DNA from: Flavobacteriaceae bacterium UBA3356
GTDB taxonomy: Bacteria > Bacteroidota > Bacteroidia > Flavobacteriales > Flavobacteriaceae
DNA: 64,000 nucleotides
Assembly: GCA_002360635.1 (NCBI GenBank)
Contig: DEQW01000003.1
Location: 710,019 to 774,018 of the forward strand
Reading direction: 5' to 3'
Position 1 is the stretch's first letter. Every line of letters starts with the position of its first letter. Both the position numbers and the translations under genes were made by a program. This document shows, piece by piece, positions 59,513-64,000 of this stretch. A model generated the notes under the pieces. That model had not been told where the DNA came from, ran no database searches, and was given only the letters and a program-made list of their open reading frames with translations.

Positions 59513-60310
59513 ATGCTCACAAAGCCATTCCCGTTTGACCCCCTGCTTAAGCATCACATCCTTATTGCATTAGGATTGGCGGTTTGGATTTTTCTTTTTT
59601 TAACACTTACCGAACCTCTCGATACAAACGAACTTGGAGCGATGGAAAAACTACTGTATCTCCCGCTTTATGGACTTGCAGGTGCTATAGCGTATTTATT
59701 GATTTTACCGTTACAAACGTTTTTGTACAAAACGAATAATAAAATATGGATGCTATGGAGTGAACTATTATTCTTTTCACTAATGTTTTTATTTGGACTG
59801 TTACTCTCTAGAACCATTTACTTATATATAGTAGTTCCGGGAGAACAAAACCCTTATAGTCTCTACTATTTTTTCACTGCAATTTACATCCCTGCTATTA
59901 TTACCATCCTCCCTATTTTAGCCATTGGTCGCTGGGCGTTTGGGCGCTATGCTGAAAAAAAGCTTGAAGACCAAAAAATTGAAATTGAAGGGGAAGGGAC
60001 TTACGAAGGATTACGACTGCAATTAAATGACCTTATAAGTATAAAATCTGACGATAATTATATTGAAGTTTCTTTTCTGAATAATGGCTCCCTCAAAAAA
60101 CAACTCATCCGAAATAAACTCTCCAGCATTGAAACTGCCATTCCAGAATTAATGAGAACGCATAGATCGCATCTTATAAATCCAGAACATTTTCAACAAT
60201 TTAAAATGATATCGGGAAAATTAAACCTCATACTTTCTTCTGAAAATATTGTGCCTGTTTCAAAAACATATGCGGCCATTGTTAAAGAAAATTTAGGAAA
60301 TAGAGATTGA
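59513..60310 (+). CDS. membrane-anchored LytTR-domain transcription regulator
   Basis: The protein has 265 residues. Four membrane helices at about 15-35, 45-68, 78-105 and 120-142 are followed by a short linker (AEKKLEDQKIEIEGEGTYEGL) and a LytTR DNA-binding domain (about 165-262). That domain shows LNDLISIKSDDNYIEVSFLNNGSLKKQLIRNKLSSIE, RTHRSHLINPEHFQQFK and VPVSKTYAAIV. There is no receiver domain, so this is a one-component membrane regulator rather than the response regulator of a LytS/LytR pair. The ATG is at 59513. Its sensor input is unknown. Confidence 0.88.
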   Translation: MLTKPFPFDPLLKHHILIALGLAVWIFLFLTLTEPLDTNELGAMEKLLYLPLYGLAGAIAYLLILPLQTFLYKTNNKIWMLWSELLFFSLMFLFGLLLSRTIYLYIVVPGEQNPYSLYYFFTAIYIPAIITILPILAIGRWAFGRYAEKKLEDQKIEIEGEGTYEGLRLQLNDLISIKSDDNYIEVSFLNNGSLKKQLIRNKLSSIETAIPELMRTHRSHLINPEHFQQFKMISGKLNLILSSENIVPVSKTYAAIVKENLGNRD

Positions 60311-60453
60311 TTTTTTCGTTTTCTGAATAAAAAACACTCTATTACATAGAAAATGTACAGATACCCTTACACGATTCTTCTAATCTTCACCACAAGGAAG
60401 CGTCATTTCACCCCAAAGCACCGTATATAATAGTGTTACGTGTTTTCTAATCA

Positions 60454-60461
60454 TATGTTTG
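60454..60461 (+). promoter_or_regulatory. predicted -7 element of the serine hydrolase gene
   Basis: TATGTTTG matches TANNTTTG; transcription would begin about 40 bases before the ATG at 60506. The 195-base gap from 60311 otherwise holds no gene or clear structure. Confidence 0.4.
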
Positions 60462-60505
60462 TGTCATCAAATAATTAGAATATAAATATAAAAAATTTAG
60501 AAATT

Positions 60506-61624
60506 ATGAAACATGTATCCTTCAAAATTCTTGCTTTAGTTATTATAACAACTTGTTCATCTTGTAAGGTAGGTCGCTTTGCATATTATAATTATGCCAA
60601 TATTACTGATTACAAAATTTTTCCAAATAGGACTATTGAAAAGCCTGAACAACCTTTCATTTTTCAGAAAACTAAAAAACCCTTAATTCAGGATTCACTT
60701 ACAATTACTTCCGAAGGAAAAAAAACAAAAATAACGTTTGAGGATTATTTAATTTCAAACAAAACGGTAGCCTACTTAGTGATACAAAATGACAGTATTT
60801 TATATGAAAATTATTTTAATAATTATGAAGAGAGTTCAATTGTAAATTCGTTCTCTATGGCGAAAAGTATCTTATCAATTTTAGTTGGAATTGCTATAGA
60901 CGAAGGTAAAATAAAGTCTATACAAGAACCTGTCACAAACTATTTAACCAATATAAAAGATGAAAAATTTAAAGGTGTAACCATAGAACATTTATTAAAT
61001 ATGACCTCGGGTATAGCGTTTAATGAAAGTTACACCAATCCTTTTGGCGATGCAGCCACCTTCTATTATGGCACCGATTTAACAAAAGCAGTTAATAAGT
61101 TGAAAGTCGAGCAGGAACCAGGAACACGTTTTAAATACAGTAGCGGCGATAGCCAAGTGTTAGGGATGGTCTTACAGGCTGCTTTAAAAGAAGAGACTAT
61201 TTCGGAGTACCTAGAGACAAAAATATGGAAACCCTTAGGAATGGAATATAATGCTACCTGGAGCTTAGATCGTAAAAAAAACGGTGTTGAAAAAACCTTT
61301 TGCTGTGTAAATGCAAGAGCTAGGGATTTTGCTAAAATTGGTAGGTTGTATCTTGAAAATGGTAATTGGAACGGTGAGCAAATTGTTTCAAAAGAATGGG
61401 TGAAAAATTCTACTAAAGTAGACTCTACAGGTGCAAATGTAGGTCGTTACCAACACCAATGGTGGATTAATCAAAAAGACAACTCCTATGAAGCAGAAGG
61501 CATCTTAGGGCAACATGTGTATGTTAACCCTGAGAAGAATGTGATTATCGTTCGTTTAGGTGAAAAGGTGGGTAAAACCGGAAGTTGGACACAAGTTGCA
61601 CAAGGTATTACAGCAAAGCTTTAA
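60506..61624 (+). CDS. serine hydrolase of the class C beta-lactamase/esterase family
   Basis: The protein has 372 residues. The N-terminus has an export signal ending CSSCKVGRF; Cys20 could be lipidated though the box is not ideal. The catalytic S-x-x-K is Ser117-MA-Lys120 (NSFSMAKSILS). The second motif is KYSSGDSQ with Tyr of Y-x-N type replaced by YSS. A late HVY...G block (ILGQHVYVNPEKN) stands in for the KTG-type motif. Members are esterases or D,D-peptidases more often than true beta-lactamases, and no antibiotic role can be claimed. It is monocistronic. Confidence 0.88.
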   Translation: MKHVSFKILALVIITTCSSCKVGRFAYYNYANITDYKIFPNRTIEKPEQPFIFQKTKKPLIQDSLTITSEGKKTKITFEDYLISNKTVAYLVIQNDSILYENYFNNYEESSIVNSFSMAKSILSILVGIAIDEGKIKSIQEPVTNYLTNIKDEKFKGVTIEHLLNMTSGIAFNESYTNPFGDAATFYYGTDLTKAVNKLKVEQEPGTRFKYSSGDSQVLGMVLQAALKEETISEYLETKIWKPLGMEYNATWSLDRKKNGVEKTFCCVNARARDFAKIGRLYLENGNWNGEQIVSKEWVKNSTKVDSTGANVGRYQHQWWINQKDNSYEAEGILGQHVYVNPEKNVIIVRLGEKVGKTGSWTQVAQGITAKL

Positions 61625-61630
61625 ATAAAA

Positions 61631-61669
61631 AAAAGGTAGAAGTTTAGTTTTTAACTTCTACCTTCTTTT
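61631..61669. terminator. bidirectional terminator
   Basis: GGTAGAAGTT (61635-61644) pairs with AACTTCTACC (61653-61662), flanked by an A-run and a TTCTTTT run. It separates the serine hydrolase gene from the convergent his operon. Confidence 0.85.
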
Positions 61670-61686
61670 CAAATTATTTGCCCTAA

Positions 61687-62283
61687 CTAATGCCGAGCGC
61701 GTAACACATTTTCAATATCGCTTATATGAAACCCTTTTGCTTGTAATAAAATCATATAATGAAAGAGAAGATCAGCACTTTCATTTAAAAACAGATTATC
61801 ATCACTATCTTTTGCCTCAATTACTACTTCAACAGCCTCTTCTCCTACTTTCTGAGCTATTTTGTTCATTCCCGCTCTAAAAAGAGATGAAACATATGAA
61901 TTTTCATCTTCGGAATTATTTTTTCGATCTTCAATCACTTCTTCCAATTTTGAAAGAAATCCGAAATTAGAGTTGTTTTTTTCGTTCCAACATGTATCTG
62001 TTCCTTTGTGACAAGTTGGCCCTTCTGGCTGTACTTGAACAAGCAGAGCGTCATTATCACAATCAACTTTTATGGAAACTAAGTTTAAAAAATTGCCACT
62101 CTCCTCTCCTTTGGTCCACAGTCTATTTTTACTTCGGCTAAAAAAGGTTACTTTTTTAGTTTGATTGGTTTTTAAAAACGCCTCTTCGTTCATGTAGCCT
62201 AGCATCAACACATTTTTAGTGATTGCATCTTGTATAATTGCCGGAACTAAACCGTTTTCGTATTTCGTATAATCTATTTGCAT
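61687..62283 (-). CDS. hisIE: bifunctional phosphoribosyl-AMP cyclohydrolase/phosphoribosyl-ATP pyrophosphatase
   Basis: The protein has 198 residues. The HisI domain (1-105) has MLGYMNEEAF, FFSRSKNRLWTKGEESGN, a zinc-binding Asp/Cys region (VDCDNDALLVQV) and CHKGTDTCW. The HisE domain (about 112-198) has SYVSSLFRAGMNKIAQKVGEEAVEVVIEAKD. It performs steps 2 and 3 of histidine synthesis. It is the last gene of the his operon in this window, 4 bases after hisF. Confidence 0.96.
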   Translation of the reverse strand: MQIDYTKYENGLVPAIIQDAITKNVLMLGYMNEEAFLKTNQTKKVTFFSRSKNRLWTKGEESGNFLNLVSIKVDCDNDALLVQVQPEGPTCHKGTDTCWNEKNNSNFGFLSKLEEVIEDRKNNSEDENSYVSSLFRAGMNKIAQKVGEEAVEVVIEAKDSDDNLFLNESADLLFHYMILLQAKGFHISDIENVLRARH

Positions 62284-62287
62284 AACC

Positions 62288-63043
62288 TTATATTCTAACA
62301 GGAATTCCCTGTGTTTGTAATTCTTTTTTTAATTCTGAAATCTCTATTTCCTTAAAGTGAAAAACACTGGCAGCCAAAGCAGCATCAGCTTTTCCTAATT
62401 TAAAAGTATCTGTAAAATGATTTATAGTACCCGCTCCACCTGAAGCAATTATTGGAATACTGAGTGTTTCTGAAAGTTTTTTCAAAGCTTCATTAGCAAA
62501 ACCGTCTTTGGTACCGTCATTATCCATCGAAGTGAAGAGAATTTCTCCAGCACCTCTTTTTTGAACCTCCAAAGCCCAATCAAATAAATTTAACGTTGTA
62601 GGTTGCTTCCCTCCTACTAAATGTACAACCCACTCACCATCTATCTGTTTCGCATCGATTGCTACCACAATACATTGCGAACCAAATTTAGCAGCTAAAT
62701 CGTTTATTAATTGTGGATTTTTAACTGCAGAAGAGTTTATTGAAACCTTATCAGCTCCATTTTTCAATAAAATAGCAACATCTTCCACACTCGAAATTCC
62801 GCCTCCAACGGTAAATGGAATGTTTATAGCTTCCGCAACTTGTAAAACCATGTTTGCAAGGGTTTTACGGCGTTCTTCAGTAGCTGATATATCTAAAAAA
62901 ACCAACTCATCGGCTCCCGTTTCAGAATATAATTTAGCTAATTCCACTGGATCTCCCGCATCACGAAGATTTACAAAATTTACACCTTTTACGGTGCGAC
63001 CATTTTTTATATCCAAACAAGGGATTATTCGTTTAGTTAGCAT
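62288..63043 (-). CDS. hisF: imidazole glycerol phosphate synthase subunit HisF
   Basis: The protein has 251 residues. The (beta/alpha)8 barrel has catalytic Asp11 ([15 protein letters not shown]) and Asp130 region ([15 protein letters not shown]). Phosphate-binding motifs are PFTVGGGIS and [13 protein letters not shown]. With HisH it turns PRFAR and glutamine into IGP and AICAR. Its start overlaps the end of hisA by 11 bases. Confidence 0.97.
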   Translation of the reverse strand: MLTKRIIPCLDIKNGRTVKGVNFVNLRDAGDPVELAKLYSETGADELVFLDISATEERRKTLANMVLQVAEAINIPFTVGGGISSVEDVAILLKNGADKVSINSSAVKNPQLINDLAAKFGSQCIVVAIDAKQIDGEWVVHLVGGKQPTTLNLFDWALEVQKRGAGEILFTSMDNDGTKDGFANEALKKLSETLSIPIIASGGAGTINHFTDTFKLGKADAALAASVFHFKEIEISELKKELQTQGIPVRI

Positions 63044-63761
63044 CTAGAATATATTTTTCAAGTTGTTTTAAAGATATTCTGTTTTCATAAATAGCTTTCC
63101 CTAAAATAGTTCCTTCACAACCTATTTCAGTAAGTTTGGGAAGGTCATCGAAGGTAGCAACACCTCCTGAAGCAATTAGTTTTAAATTCTCAGTTTCAGC
63201 TAAAATTTGTTTGTACAACTCAAACGAAGGGCCTTCTAGCATCCCATCTTTACTAATGTCTGTACAAATTACGTATTCCACTCCATCATCTTGATATTTT
63301 TGAATAAAAGGAATGACAAACTCATCACTTTCTTCTAACCAGCCACTTACAGCAACTTTTTCATCTTTTGCATCAGCACCTAAAATAATTTTGTCGCTAC
63401 CATATTTTTGTAACCAGTTTTTAAAAACATCTGGGTTTTTAACTGCAATACTTCCACCAGTTATTTGATTGGCGCCACTATTAAAGGCTATTTCTAGGTC
63501 TTTATCGCTTTTTAAACCACCTCCAAAATCTATTTGCAGATTTGTTTTAGAAGCTATTTCTTCTAAAACTCTGTGGTTAACAATATGGCTGCTTTTTGCC
63601 CCATCTAAATCAACTAAATGTAGATATTGTATACCATGGGCTTCAAACTGTTTGGCAATTTCAAGCGGATTTTCGTTGTATATTTTTTTTGTACTGTAAT
63701 CGCCTTTTGAAAGCCGTACACATTTGCCTTCAATGATATCTATAGCAGGTATTATTCTCAT
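63033..63761 (-). CDS. hisA: phosphoribosylformimino-5-aminoimidazole carboxamide ribotide isomerase HisA
   Basis: The protein has 242 residues. The barrel begins [21 protein letters not shown] with catalytic Asp8, and the second catalytic Asp is in [17 protein letters not shown]. Phosphate motifs are [12 protein letters not shown] and [12 protein letters not shown]. It isomerises ProFAR to PRFAR. It overlaps hisF by 11 bases and begins 2 bases after the hisH stop. Confidence 0.97.
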   Translation of the reverse strand: MRIIPAIDIIEGKCVRLSKGDYSTKKIYNENPLEIAKQFEAHGIQYLHLVDLDGAKSSHIVNHRVLEEIASKTNLQIDFGGGLKSDKDLEIAFNSGANQITGGSIAVKNPDVFKNWLQKYGSDKIILGADAKDEKVAVSGWLEESDEFVIPFIQKYQDDGVEYVICTDISKDGMLEGPSFELYKQILAETENLKLIASGGVATFDDLPKLTEIGCEGTILGKAIYENRISLKQLEKYILDAN

Positions 63762-63763
63762 AA

Positions 63764-64000
63764 TTAAATCGTTAAAAAGTTTTTTAATATTTTTTCTCCA
63801 GCAGCGCTACTTTTTTCTGGGTGAAATTGAACGCCATAGAAGTTATCTTTTTGCAATGCAGAAGAATAATCCCCGTCATAGTCAGTCATTGCAACGGTTT
63901 CATCGCAAATTGGGGCATAGTAGCTATGCACCAAATACATAAACTCGTTTTCTGAAATACCTTTAAATAAATCAGACTGTAAGTTTGAAATGGTATTCCA
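63764..64000 (-). CDS. hisH: imidazole glycerol phosphate synthase subunit HisH (C-terminal part)
   Basis: Seventy-eight codons plus the stop are present; the N-terminal part, including the nucleophilic Cys, is outside the window. The C-terminal glutamine-amidotransferase His/Glu pair is in [18 protein letters not shown]. The sequence before it, [21 protein letters not shown], is typical of HisH. It supplies ammonia to HisF. Gene order hisH-hisA-hisF-hisIE is the standard arrangement. Confidence 0.95.
   Translation of the reverse strand, partial: WNTISNLQSDLFKGISENEFMYLVHSYYAPICDETVAMTDYDGDYSSALQKDNFYGVQFHPEKSSAAGEKILKNFLTI

Noticed and set aside
60506..61624. Beta-lactamase resistance gene
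   Set aside because: It has S-x-x-K, but the second and third motifs differ from true class C enzymes; most such proteins are esterases or peptidases.
1..64000. CRISPR array, insertion sequence, prophage or defence island
   Set aside because: No regularly spaced repeats, transposase, integrase, capsid or known defence genes were found; the window is dense core genome.

Overview
The window looks like chromosomal core sequence from an AT-rich member of the Flavobacteriaceae (Bacteroidota). Four things point there. Promoter-like sites match the Bacteroidota consensus TTTG-N17-23-TANNTTTG. Shine-Dalgarno sequences are scarce. Several families are typical of flavobacteria (DUF4159, DUF3822, the PG_1098/THUMP-like methyltransferase, DUF4126, a DnaX without the zinc module). 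The cell is clearly Gram-negative (LptD, TamB, KdsB, MCE protein). The genus cannot be fixed from the sequence. No rRNA, CRISPR array, insertion sequence, prophage or defence island is visible; gene density is high and intergenic gaps are short.

Layout. 1-6.6 kb (minus strand): amidase, MCE protein, membrane Fe-S protein, alpha/beta hydrolase, HAD protein and a CCG Fe-S protein, ended by a terminator shared with a small acidic + strand gene. 6.6-14.2 kb: divergent lptD, ridA, and a very large tamB on minus. 14.2-19.6 kb (plus): tsaD-rsmE, DUF4159-trmH-like-PerM-like, and a methyltransferase. 19.7-20.2 kb: a tRNA-Ser/Pro/Arg operon with a near-consensus promoter. 20.2-28.3 kb: PgpH-type HD hydrolase, thiolase, NlpC/P60 peptidase, gyrA with a TPR gene. 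28.5-34.7 kb: clpC, a small STAS-like gene, hutH and nnr. 34.8-38.8 kb: gcvT-glsA-epimerase-phhB and yebC. 38.8-43.7 kb (minus): a decayed lipoprotein gene, an acyltransferase, a KdsB-KdnB fusion, DUF4126 and a RecD-like helicase. 43.9-50.6 kb (plus): a membrane-anchored hypothetical, DUF3822-rsmD, two more STAS-like genes, rnpB (minus), dnaX, miaE and an RluA-family gene. 50.6-57.7 kb (minus): ppx, ppk1, sixA, pdxH, rnz, a STAS-like gene, pyrB and pyrR. 57.9-61.6 kb: a four-helix membrane protein, corA, a membrane-anchored LytTR regulator and a serine hydrolase. 61.7-64 kb (minus): hisIE-hisF-hisA-hisH, cut by the window edge.

How the genes fit together. Outer-membrane biogenesis is strongly represented (lptD, tamB, MCE protein, amidase, acyltransferase, Kdo activation). 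RNA modification and processing form a second theme (tsaD, rsmE, rsmD, TrmH-like, miaE, RluA, rnpB, rnz, tRNAs). Compact pathway units are his, pyrR-pyrB and a polyphosphate unit.

The most interesting item is the single 609-codon ORF joining a CMP-Kdo synthetase to a KdnB-type Kdo 8-oxidase, which points to 8-amino-Kdo in the lipopolysaccharide. Other points are a lipoprotein pseudogene with several lesions, a family of small STAS-like proteins (one overlapping the 3' end of rnpB), and three genes whose family-like N-termini begin upstream of any ATG/GTG/TTG. Recognition of families is from memory and motif reading; no search was run.
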